The position numbers and the translations under genes were made by a program. Positions 36,646-47,160 of a stretch of 64,000 nucleotides of DNA are shown here, piece after piece; the first letter of the stretch is position 1; every line of letters begins with the position of its first letter. A model generated the notes under the pieces. It did not search any database. It had not been told where the DNA came from and saw nothing but the letters and a program-made list of their open reading frames with translations. This DNA comes from Aminobacter anthyllidis. GTDB taxonomy: Bacteria; Pseudomonadota; Alphaproteobacteria; Rhizobiales; Rhizobiaceae. The DNA lies in contig NZ_JAFLWW010000001.1 in the NCBI RefSeq assembly GCF_018555685.1, forward strand, positions 744,001-808,000, in the 5' to 3' direction.

Positions 36646-37158
36646 TCAGCCTAGGCCCTTGGCCTTCTTCCACTTGCGCAACCGGCCGCGCGCATTCGCA
36701 AGGGGCGAAGAGGTGTTGAACTGGATCATCCGCCCCATCGTGTATTTTTCATACCATGGCGCGCCATAGAGTTCGGCATCCGAGTAGCCCTCGACCAGCA
36801 CCACGATCCGCGCCTTGGCATCGGCCAGCCGCTCGAGCAAGGCCGGCCAGGACAGCTCCGCATGATCGAAGTAGAATTTGCTCGCCAGCCTGCCGAGTTC
36901 GTTCCACTTGTAGCCGGTCTCTGGCAAATCGATTGATAGCCCGGCGCGGCGCCGCTGGTGCCACTTCAGCACCAGCTCGCTCCAGCCGACCAGATAGCTG
37001 ACAAGATCGTGCACGCTCATGACCGTGCCCTTGGCATGCCCTTCAAGTGTGGTTTCGCGCGTCAAACCTTCCGGCACCGCTGCCAGCTCGCGCCACAGCC
37101 TGTCGAAGCTTTCCTCGATCGCCTCGAGCAGTTCAGACTTGTTCTCGGGCACACTCAT
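36646..37158 (-). CDS. ClbS/DfsB family four-helix bundle protein (DUF1706)
   Basis: 170 residues. The N-terminal PENKSELLEAIEESFDRLWREL and MSVHDLVSYLVGWSELVLKWHQ are characteristic, as is GYKWNELGRLASKFY. Named members include ClbS, which protects E. coli from colibactin by opening its cyclopropane, but most homologues in soil bacteria have no known substrate and no toxin cluster is visible here. An IS481 remnant begins about 40 bp upstream of the start. Confidence 0.85.
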   Translation of the reverse strand: MSVPENKSELLEAIEESFDRLWRELAAVPEGLTRETTLEGHAKGTVMSVHDLVSYLVGWSELVLKWHQRRRAGLSIDLPETGYKWNELGRLASKFYFDHAELSWPALLERLADAKARIVVLVEGYSDAELYGAPWYEKYTMGRMIQFNTSSPLANARGRLRKWKKAKGLG

Positions 37159-37199
37159 CGGCGACCCAGTCCTTTCCCCGGAGCGACTCGCACCGAACC

Positions 37200-37950
37200 C
37201 GCAACCTATCCGCTGCCTGAATCTCTGTGTCGCGGATCGAGCAGTTGCGGCGCCAGCGCATGACGGGGCCGGCGATTGCCCGGTCCTTGGGCCTGGCGCG
37301 CTCGACGATGGGCATGGTGCTGCGCCGGCTGGGACTGAACCGGCTGGCCCGGCTCGATCCCCGCCCCCGGTGCTGCGCTACGAACGCCAGCGGCCGGGCG
37401 AACTGATCCATGTCGACATCAAGGCCCTGGGCCGCATCGACGGCGTTGGCCACCGGATCACAGGCCAGCATCGCGCCCGAGGCATCGGCTATGAACACCT
37501 GCATGTCGCCATCGACGATGCCTCGCGCCTCGCCTATGTCGAACTGCTGCCAAGCCTGGCCGGGAAGATGCCGCCAGTTTCCTCAACCGGGCACTGGCCT
37601 GGTACGCCAGGCTGGGCGCCAGGGGTGAGCGGGTGATGACCGACAACGGCTCGGCTTATCGCTCCAAACTGTTCGCCCAGGCACTCCAAGGTGCCGGTGC
37701 CCGACACATCCGCACAAGGCCCTATGCCCCGCCGCACCAACGGCAAGGCCGAGCGCTTCATCCAGACTTCGCTGCGTGAATGGGCCTATGCCAGGCCATA
37801 CGCCTCATCGAACGAACGCGCCAAGGCCATTCACCATTGAGCAGTCAACGACAACCTGGCACGCCCACACTCGGCCCTCGGAGGCATCAGCCCATTCAAG
37901 AAACTGAACAACCTTCTTGGAAACGACGCCCAGGCCAGCGTTCGACAATG
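37200..37950 (+). pseudogene. Decayed IS481-family transposase
   Basis: Pieces of a DDE transposase can be read in different frames. First comes IEQLRRQRMTGPAIARSLGL with MGMVLRRLGLNRLARLDP. Then, one frame over, LRYERQRPGELIHVDIKALG with the first catalytic Asp. Next is RVMTDNGSAYRSKLFAQAL with the second Asp, then TNGKAERFIQTSLREWAYA with the Glu. An in-frame TGA lies at 37838-37840, and the usual end LARPHSALGGISPFKKLNN follows it. Frameshifts near 37365, 37565 and 37725 plus the stop exclude activity. The N-terminus is missing and I could not define terminal inverted repeats. Confidence 0.82.
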
Positions 37951-37980
37951 TCGAATGCCCGCCTGCCCGCCCTGTGTCAA

Positions 37981-38544
37981 TCAGAACGGAATTTCGTCGT
38001 CGAGGTCGCGCGAACCGCCGCCACCCATTCCGCCACCTTGGCCGCCGCTGCGACCACCGCCGCCCGAGCCACCACGGTTGCCGCCGCCGTAGCTGTCGGT
38101 CGGGCTCGACTGGCCGAAGTCGGAACGACCACCGCCGCCGCCATAACCGACCTGGCCACCGCCGCCACCGCTGTAGCCGGCGTCGCCGCCCTGGCCGCGC
38201 GCGTCGAGCATCTGCAGCTCGCCACGGAATTTCTGCAGCACGATTTCGGTGGTGTAGCGCTCGATGCCGTCCTTTTCCCACTTGCGGGTCTGGAGCTGGC
38301 CTTCGATGTAAACCTTCATGCCCTTCTTCAGGTACTGTTCGGCGACCTTGGCCAGGTTGTCATTGAAGATGACGACCTGGTGCCATTCGGTCTTTTCCTT
38401 GCGCTCGCCCGAATTCTTGTCGCGCCAGCTTTCCGAGGTCGCGATCCTCAGGTTGACGACCGGCTCGCCCGAGTTGAGCCGGCGGATTTCAGGGTCAGCG
38501 CCCAGATTGCCGACCAGAATGACCTTGTTGACGCTACCTGCCAT
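37981..38544 (-). CDS. ssb: Single-stranded DNA-binding protein
   Basis: 187 residues. The OB fold covers about 1-112 ([20 protein letters not shown], then [22 protein letters not shown] and [12 protein letters not shown]). A glycine-rich disordered linker follows, and the C-terminal tip is DLDDEIPF, which recruits partner proteins. The ATG at 38544 gives the standard start. The promoter region holds a LexA box 126 bp upstream. In many bacteria ssb is divergent from uvrA; here uvrA lies 3.7 kb away on the other side of disrupted DNA. Confidence 0.96.
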   Translation of the reverse strand: MAGSVNKVILVGNLGADPEIRRLNSGEPVVNLRIATSESWRDKNSGERKEKTEWHQVVIFNDNLAKVAEQYLKKGMKVYIEGQLQTRKWEKDGIERYTTEIVLQKFRGELQMLDARGQGGDAGYSGGGGGQVGYGGGGGRSDFGQSSPTDSYGGGNRGGSGGGGRSGGQGGGMGGGGSRDLDDEIPF

Positions 38545-38669
38545 GACACCGCTCCGCGCTCGTCCGAAACCAAATTCCAAGAAAATGTGAGGGCGCACAC
38601 TAGCCCATAGCACCCTTGGCCCGCGCCCCCTGCCGGCGGAAAAGCTGGTGCCGTCCACAAGTCATTTTT

Positions 38670-38684
38670 GTTCTTATTTTGTTC
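38670..38684 (-). promoter_or_regulatory. LexA (SOS) box upstream of ssb
   Basis: A perfect GTTC-N7-GTTC repeat (spacer TTATTTT) lies 126 bp before the ssb start codon. The short surrounding AT-rich tract contrasts with the GC-rich flanks. Confidence 0.78.
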
Positions 38685-38782
38685 TAACGTGAATGGCAAA
38701 AAATGGCAAGAGGCCTCGTGCCGAATGCAAGCGGGCCGCCCGTCCGGACGGCCCGCCAGCTTTTTGGTGTCACGAACAGTGG

Positions 38783-39460
38783 TTACGCGTCGCCCCGCAT
38801 CCGCCGCTTGAAGAAGTCGAGCTGCTTGCGCTGCGCCTCGATCATCGTCTCGCGGTAGATGCCGTAGATCACGTCGGTGTCGTGCAGCGTCACACCCTCG
38901 ATTGTCGGCGAGGCGAAGGTCGGCAATTCGATGCCGCGGTCGGCAAGCTTTTGCGTCGCGCGCGCGATCAGGCGTCATGATCATCGCGAGCACTGTCGAA
39001 GAACCGGCCGCCGGGCGGCTCCAGCCCTTCACCGGCACGATCGCATCCTCGATCGGCGAGGTCGTGTCGATGACGACGTCGGCGGCATCCGTCAGCCGTT
39101 CGCCCGAATTCTTGTCGCGCCGGCTTGTCGAGATTGTTCTTGCTGGTGATGGCGACGACGAACAGTCCGCGCTTCTTGGCATGGAGCGCAGCGTCGATGG
39201 CCGAGGCATTGCGGCCGCTATGGCCGTAGATGATGATCGAATCGCCGGGATTGAGCGGCTGGTGGTCAGCTGGTGGTCGAGGAATTTTTCGGCGTATTTC
39301 TCGGTGCGCTCGAGCCATAGAAGCTCGCGCACGCCGCCCGAGCCCAGCACGTTGCCAAATCACGCGCGGGTCGGTCAGCGGGTTGAAGCCGATTTGGCAG
39401 GAGACCAATGGCACCGGCTTGCAGCCCCGGCGTCCATCCGCGAAAACTACGGCCATCGTC
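38783..39460 (-). pseudogene. SIS (sugar isomerase) domain protein, inactivated
   Basis: Fragments of one SIS-domain protein appear in order but in different frames. They are FNPLTDPRVIWQ, LGSGGVRELLWLERTEKYAE, then GDSIIIYGHSGRNASAIDAA, FVVAITSKNNLDKPAR, LTDAADVVIDTTSPIEDAIV and AAGSSTVLAMIM, followed by the C-terminal end RMRGDA-stop. One break is an 11-bp tandem duplication (39258-39278). Others lie near 39110, 38975 and 39360. The N-terminus, about 50 residues with the first glycine-rich motif, is missing. Intact relatives are phosphosugar-binding proteins of about 245 residues. Confidence 0.75.
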
Positions 39461-39497
39461 CTGACAGGAACACTGCAACGCGCTGGGGAGGCCCCCT

Positions 39498-39692
39498 TTG
39501 ATCGCCGCCTATATCGACGAGTTCATCATGCTCTGCGCCGGCGCCTGGATGACGGCTGTCGGCTTCGGCTATGTCGACCTGCCGGTACCACCCAACCAGC
39601 CATGGCTCGGCAACCTCGTGCGCCAGTTCAAGTGGATGGGCCCGCTTCTGGTGCTGATCGCAGTCATCCTCGGTGTCGCCGCGCCTGGGTAG
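39498..39692 (+). CDS. 64-residue membrane protein, TTG start
   Basis: The frame opens with TTG, six bases after a strong GGGGAGG. It has two hydrophobic segments, near residues 9-27 (FIMLCAGAWMTAVGFGYV) and 45-62 (MGPLLVLIAVILGVAA). No family recognised. It lies just upstream of the SIS pseudogene on the opposite strand. Codon use matches the local high-GC genome, unlike the next small gene. Confidence 0.55.
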   Translation: MIAAYIDEFIMLCAGAWMTAVGFGYVDLPVPPNQPWLGNLVRQFKWMGPLLVLIAVILGVAAPG

Positions 39693-39966
39693 CGCCGGCT
39701 AGTAGAATCTGGCGGGTGTAAGGCATCTAGCGAAACCTATCGGCGCGAAGAGTTAGCCAACCTGTCATCGGAATCCCGTTTCAAGGCTTTCAGGATGATG
39801 CCAAATGCTATCTGGAGCCGGAGCGGACGGTTCTGGCGATCTCGGGAAGATTTCGACTTGCCTAGTTGGCAACAGCCATAGTCAAGGCAACCGCCCGAAG
39901 TGCGGGTCGGAGCGCGAATAGCTGTCGACGGCTTAGGCCAGTTTAGACTGACAAGGTAATAGGCCG

Positions 39967-40287
39967 ATGAGCTACGCGTGGGCAGCCAATCCTTATCTGA
40001 TTGTGCCGTCAATCGTTCTTTTTGCCGTTCTCTTTGGGTCTTTTGTCTTAGCTTTCTGGGCGATGACCAAGGTTACCACGCAAGCTGATCGGCTTGACGA
40101 ATCGGACGAGAACCAAGGCCTAAGCTGGCACCAAAGCTTACGGCAACGACAATCCCGAATTGACCAGATGTGGGTTGACCCAAAGTTCGCATGGGAGCGA
40201 ATGCTCTACGAGCGTAGCACCACGACGTTCATCGTCGCCTTTGCTCTACAGGTTGTTCTCATGTTTGCCTTTGGCAACCCTTCCTAG
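39967..40287 (+). CDS. Small membrane protein of unknown function, atypical composition
   Basis: 106 residues with hydrophobic segments near 9-33 (YLIVPSIVLFAVLFGSFVLA) and 87-102 (TFIVAFALQVVLMFAF), and a charged middle (RLDESDENQG, RQRQSRIDQMW). Third codon positions are much less GC-rich than in neighbours, which suggests recent acquisition. The stop codon lies in the 3' end of a tRNA-like remnant. The ribosome site is weak and I recognise no family. Confidence 0.5.
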   Translation: MSYAWAANPYLIVPSIVLFAVLFGSFVLAFWAMTKVTTQADRLDESDENQGLSWHQSLRQRQSRIDQMWVDPKFAWERMLYERSTTTFIVAFALQVVLMFAFGNPS

Positions 40288-40357
40288 TGAGGCAGGATTT
40301 GAACCTCAAACCTCCAGCCTATGAAGCTGACGAACTACCGGCTTGCTTACTTGAAAC
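40284..40357 (-). pseudogene. Initiator-tRNA-like remnant (anticodon CAT)
   Basis: On the minus strand the core resembles alphaproteobacterial tRNA-fMet: a D loop with AAGCCGGTAG, then TTCGTCAGC, loop TTCATAG with anticodon CAT, GCTGG, and GGTTCAAATCCTGCC in the T arm. The acceptor strands do not pair, the outer T-stem pairs are mismatched and no CCA is encoded. It looks like a degenerate copy, possibly carried by a mobile element. Confidence 0.5.
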
Positions 40358-40405
40358 TTGCAGGCTGCGCTCGCAATCAAAAGACTTACCAACGGAGCAA
40401 AGAAC

Positions 40406-40603
40406 GTGCCCATCATTGCAACTACCTCCGAGGAGCTGAAGGACGAAGCAGCCCGGATGAACGAACTTCTTCAAGGCAAAACGGTAACGTCCATCAACCG
40501 GCCCAAGCCAGGCGTATTGGTCGTGCTCTTCGAGGACGGCACTCGGCTCTTTGTAGACCAACATGTCGACGGCCTCGAGTTCTCAATCACGGGTGGCCGT
40601 TGA
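40406..40603 (+). CDS. 65-residue hypothetical protein
   Basis: A GTG start eight bases after GGAG gives VPIIATTSEELKDEAARMNE, continuing to TRLFVDQHVDGLEFSITGGR. It is mixed alpha/beta and acidic. No family recognised. It shares the lower-GC, orphan character of the gene at 39967 and lies downstream of the tRNA-like remnant, so it may belong to the same acquired patch. Confidence 0.5.
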   Translation: MPIIATTSEELKDEAARMNELLQGKTVTSINRPKPGVLVVLFEDGTRLFVDQHVDGLEFSITGGR

Positions 40604-40692
40604 GCTGGGAGCTTACGGACCTGCGGTCATCGGTAGCCAATCCAGCAGGTAGTTAGCTGAGTCATCGATTTTCGACGTAACGACAGCCGCCC

Positions 40693-41400
40693 TCACTCCA
40701 GCGCCAACTCCACCGCCGCCTCGGCATGCAGCTTCACCACGTCAAACGCCGGCATCGGATATGCGTCCATATCCAGCAGCAGCGGCAGCTCTGTGCAGGC
40801 AACCACGACGGCTTGCGCGCCGCGCGCGCCGAGATCGCTGGCAAGCCGCAGCAAGACATCAGCCGACTCCGGCCTCACCACGCCAAGTGTCAGCTCATCG
40901 ATGATGATCCGGTGCAGCGCCGTGCGCTGCTCCTCCGGCGGCACGATCACCTCGATGCCGAACCGCTGCTGCAGGCGCTCGGCGAAGAAGCCGAGTTCCA
41001 TCGTATAGCGCGTGCCCAGCAGGCCGACCCGTGAAAGGCCGGCGGCACGGATCGCCGCGCCGGTCGGGTCGGCGATGTGCAGCAGCGGAATGCCGATCGC
41101 GCCGGCGACCTGGTCGGCAACCGTGTGCGGCGTCACCGCCGTCAGCATGGCGAAGGCGGCGCCGGCTTTTTCCAGGCTGTGCGCCGCCTCCGAAACCACC
41201 GCCGCGACCTGCTTCCAGTTGCCCGCGGCGGCAAGCCGGTTCAGTTCGTCGAAATCGAGCGTGAACATCAGCGAGCGCGCATTGTGGTGCCCGCCCATCC
41301 TTGCATGCGCCGCTTGGTTGATCAGCCGGTAGTAAAGCGCGCTGGACTCCCAGCTCATGCCGCCCAGCAGTCCGATCAGCCTGGTCTGATTCACAGTCAC
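40693..41400 (-). CDS. Aspartate/glutamate racemase family protein, atypical active site
   Basis: 235 residues. IGLLGGMSWESSALYYRLIN at the start and VVVACTELPLLLD near the end are typical of YgeA-like amino-acid racemases, the latter with the second catalytic cysteine. The first active-site segment, usually of the type CTNTMHK, here reads LTAVTPHT, losing the Asn and the neighbouring Cys. It may act on a different substrate or work as a one-base enzyme. The GTG at 41400 follows GGGGAG at 7 bp spacing. Confidence 0.82.
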   Translation of the reverse strand: MTVNQTRLIGLLGGMSWESSALYYRLINQAAHARMGGHHNARSLMFTLDFDELNRLAAAGNWKQVAAVVSEAAHSLEKAGAAFAMLTAVTPHTVADQVAGAIGIPLLHIADPTGAAIRAAGLSRVGLLGTRYTMELGFFAERLQQRFGIEVIVPPEEQRTALHRIIIDELTLGVVRPESADVLLRLASDLGARGAQAVVVACTELPLLLDMDAYPMPAFDVVKLHAEAAVELALE

Positions 41401-42051
41401 GATCGTCTCCCCGCTCGGCCGCGCTGGCGCGGCTCTGGATGCTAGGTCGGAATGATCGAGCGATTGTACAAGAGGGAGTTCTGCAACCTTGCATCGCATG
41501 GCGGGCAATGCCGGATACGGCTCGTGGCCAAGAAGCCAAAAATATGGCCCCGCCGCTCCCAGGAGCGCACGGGGCCTTGTGTCGGGTTATACCCTTGACT
41601 GCCGGGAGTGGTTTACCGGCTTGCTCTCTCGGATGCTTCGTGGCTTGGCGCCAACGATCCGACCAATGGTTTCAAATTGTCGGGGGATCAACAGGTCGGG
41701 GTTTGCATGAGGCTTTTCACTAGGGGAAAGCCAGGCACCTGCGCCTGCTGTGGTTCCGTCTTGTTAGCGGAACCCTTTGGGACTGTCCGGTGGAGTCATG
41801 CCTAGCTCCTTCGTCAGTTGCGCCATGTGTTCACCTGCTGCTCAACTCGCGTGTCTGCGGCGTCTCGCAGACCGACCGTAGCATGGTGAGGAGCCCTCAA
41901 GGGAGGCTCGGCCTCAGGTGACACCTGCACTCTGCATCCCTGATTCGGCCACGTCAACCACAACATTGTTAGAGGGGAAAAATGTGATCGACGGCCGGTT
42001 TCGAGACTTCGGATTCATGCGATGCTCCTGCCATAACGTTGTCAGGAGGGC
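41401..42051. other. Long gap between the racemase-like gene and uvrA
   Basis: About 650 bp without a supportable gene before the uvrA LexA box. It holds several strong hairpins, among them GTCTGCG/CGCAGAC near 41855-41875 and those of the candidate small transcript at 41537-41826. Confidence 0.5.
41537..41826 (-). ncRNA. Candidate structured small transcript with a 20-codon leader frame
   Basis: On the minus strand an ATG at 41826 opens a 20-codon frame (MAQLTKELGMTPPDSPKGFR). Its end overlaps a 7-bp hairpin (GGTTCCG/CGGAACC, 41752-41774). A second hairpin lies at 41711-41732 (GGCTTTTC/GGGAAAGCC, one G-T pair). The region closes with GGCCCCG/CGGGGCC (41546-41576), which on this strand is followed by ATATTTTTGG, a good intrinsic terminator. 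This fits an sRNA or an attenuator-like leader. No known RNA family was recognised. Confidence 0.3.
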
Positions 42052-42066
42052 GTTCGGTCTTTGTTC
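42052..42066 (+). promoter_or_regulatory. LexA (SOS) box upstream of uvrA
   Basis: A perfect GTTC-N7-GTTC repeat (spacer GGTCTTT) lies 146 bp before the uvrA ATG. Confidence 0.8.
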
Positions 42067-42212
42067 TTTCCACTTGCCCCTGCGCGCCAAAGGCGCTTAA
42101 ACGCATTTGGTTACGGCGCCTCTCGAACGGGCGGCGAAAACACCTACATGAGGGGATGGCCGGGCTAACCCGCCACTCCACGCAATTCCAGATTTGAGGC
42201 GGCGGCGCGGCA

Positions 42213-45134
<2,922 letters not shown>

Positions 45135-45240
45135 CCGCTTCGCCGATCAGTTGCACTCGCCACCAGGATTGCATCTGGTGATTGATTAGTTTTCAGATTA
45201 TGCTCGCAAAAATTGCAATGCATGATCTGGGGAGGGATCG

Positions 45241-46584
45241 ATGACGAGCACAGCCACGACCTTGGCGCCACAGCCAACCGGCAATTTGCTGGTGATGTTC
45301 CAGCCTGGGCAGAAACCCAGGCAGGTCGACAGGCTGGTTTCCAACACGCTCGGCCTCAAGAACGTCGCCCACTCCAGCGACTTCAACACGCTGGATTCGC
45401 GCATGGTCGATGCCTTCGCTGAATCTGGCGTGCTCAATCTCGACAGGATCGGCATCGCCGTGGTTGCAACGCAGCCCGGCAGCGCGATGGCGGTCGCCAC
45501 CGCCAATCTCAACGCCGACAAGCACGTACGCCTCGCCCGGCCCGAATTCTGGCTGCGGGCACTGAGCAGCTGGAACGACCGCCACGCCGCCTGGGTCCGC
45601 GACGGCCTTGCCCTGCTGGCCGATCAGGCGGTCCGGGAAGGCCCCGTGCCCTCGCTGAAAGCCAGCTTCGTTGCCCCACCGGTCAGCCCACCGCCTGTCA
45701 CCGGCCTGCCAACGGCGATCTCGGCCCAGTCGGCCGCGACCTGGGGCCTCGCCTGCACGCGGGCCGAACTCTCGGCCTACAGTGGCGCCGGCATCAAGGT
45801 CGCCGTGCTCGACACCGGCTTCGACCTCACCCATCCCGATTTTTCCGGCCGCACCATCGTCCAGCAATCCTTCGTGCCCGACGATGCCTCGGTGCAGGAC
45901 GCCCAGGGCCACGGCACCCACTGCATCGGCACCGCCTGTGGCCCGCGCGCGCCTGCCGGCCAGATCCGCTATGGCATCGCCCACGAGGCCGACATCTATG
46001 TCGGCAAGGTGCTCAACAATGCCGGCTCCGGCCAGGAGGGCTGGGTGCTCGCCGGCATCGAATGGGCGGTCGACAGCGGCTGCGAGGTCATCTCGATGTC
46101 GCTCGGCCGCCCGGTCCTGCCGGACGAGCCACCCGATCCGTTTTATGAAAACGCCGGCGAATACGCGCTGGAAAAGGGATCGCTGATCATCGCCGCCGCC
46201 GGCAACGACAGCTGGCGCCAGTACAGCACCATCCAACCGGTCAACTCGCCGGCCAATTGCGAGACGATCATGGCGGTCGGCGCCATCGACGCAAAATTCA
46301 AGATCGCCAATTTCTCCTGCGGCGGGCTCATTCCACCCGGCGGCACCGTCAGCATCGCCGGTCCCGGCGTCGACATCTTCTCCGCCTTCCCGATGCCGCG
46401 CCGCTACGAGCGCCTGTCCGGCACCTCGATGGCAACGCCGCATGTCGCCGGCATCGCCGCCCTGCTCGCCCAGTCCGACAAGAGCCTGCGCGGCAAGGCA
46501 CTATGGGAGGCGCTCGAGCGCGCCGCGCAGAACATCGGCCTGCCCGACCGCGACGTCGGCAAAGGCCTCGTCATCGCGCCCTGA
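45241..46584 (+). CDS. S8 family serine peptidase (subtilase)
   Basis: 447 residues. The catalytic triad is Asp191 (VAVLDTGFDLTHPD), His224 (GHGTHCIG) and Ser396 (SGTSMATPHVAG), with oxyanion Asn322 in AAAGND. No signal peptide or membrane segment is seen, which suggests an intracellular protease or non-classical export. Residues 14-107 (NLLVMFQPGQKPRQVDRLVS to ARPEFWL) look like an I9-type propeptide. A GGGGAGGG ribosome site precedes the ATG. A small gene downstream encodes a second I9-like domain. The target is unknown. Confidence 0.93.
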   Translation: MTSTATTLAPQPTGNLLVMFQPGQKPRQVDRLVSNTLGLKNVAHSSDFNTLDSRMVDAFAESGVLNLDRIGIAVVATQPGSAMAVATANLNADKHVRLARPEFWLRALSSWNDRHAAWVRDGLALLADQAVREGPVPSLKASFVAPPVSPPPVTGLPTAISAQSAATWGLACTRAELSAYSGAGIKVAVLDTGFDLTHPDFSGRTIVQQSFVPDDASVQDAQGHGTHCIGTACGPRAPAGQIRYGIAHEADIYVGKVLNNAGSGQEGWVLAGIEWAVDSGCEVISMSLGRPVLPDEPPDPFYENAGEYALEKGSLIIAAAGNDSWRQYSTIQPVNSPANCETIMAVGAIDAKFKIANFSCGGLIPPGGTVSIAGPGVDIFSAFPMPRRYERLSGTSMATPHVAGIAALLAQSDKSLRGKALWEALERAAQNIGLPDRDVGKGLVIAP

Positions 46585-46672
46585 GCGGGCGCGAGCTACA
46601 GCCTGTGATTGTGGACTTGCGCAAAGCCCGCGCCATATAATGCCGTTCGAGAATTCATGAGGACGGATGATC

Positions 46673-46915
46673 ATGGCTGCACGGAATGTCCTGGTGCTTG
46701 TCGACACCAAGCATGGCCACAGCTTCGAATCCGTCCAGGATGCCGTCGAGAAAGGCGGCCTGCGCGTCGAAAAAGTCATGCGTGGCCTGCGCACCATCAC
46801 CGGCAAGCTCGACGACAAGCTGATCGAGCAGCTGCGCGGCATCGACGGCGTCGCCGCGGTGCGCGAGGAAGGCACATTTTCGCTGCCCCCGATGGACCCC
46901 AAGACCCCGCAATAG
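46673..46915 (+). CDS. Small I9-like (propeptide/inhibitor fold) protein
   Basis: 80 residues: RNVLVLVDTKHGHSFESVQD, then GLRVEKVMRGLRTITGKLDD and LIEQLRGIDGVAAVREEGTF. The beta-alpha-beta-beta-alpha-beta spacing and the GVAAVREEG end match subtilisin propeptides and the stand-alone inhibitor I9 fold. It lies 88 bp downstream of the subtilase gene on the same strand and could inhibit or chaperone that protease in trans; this is an inference from fold pattern and position. The second ATG (46673), nine bases after GAGGA, was chosen over the one at 46667. Confidence 0.68.
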   Translation: MAARNVLVLVDTKHGHSFESVQDAVEKGGLRVEKVMRGLRTITGKLDDKLIEQLRGIDGVAAVREEGTFSLPPMDPKTPQ

Positions 46916-47160
46916 GATCGCCTCCGGCACAGTGACGAACGCCACGCTCCGCGCGATTGTTGCGTGGTGGTTTGGCGAAATGCGCCCACGCCCGGGTCTC
47001 CCGTCGCGCCAGGCGCCTGTCAGGTGCGATACCTTGCCTGCCGGCCTCGGCTTTGGCCATGTTGCTGTCAGTATGCTTCCCTTGGACCATTGTTCGCGGC
47101 TTTGACGCACCTGCACCTTCGGCTAGAAAAGACCGCACTGACGCAGCAAGGGGTAGGTCG

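Noticed and set aside
36646-37158. ClbS-like gene as sign of a colibactin-type cluster
   Set aside because: No polyketide or peptide synthetase genes are nearby, and the family is common in soil bacteria without such clusters.
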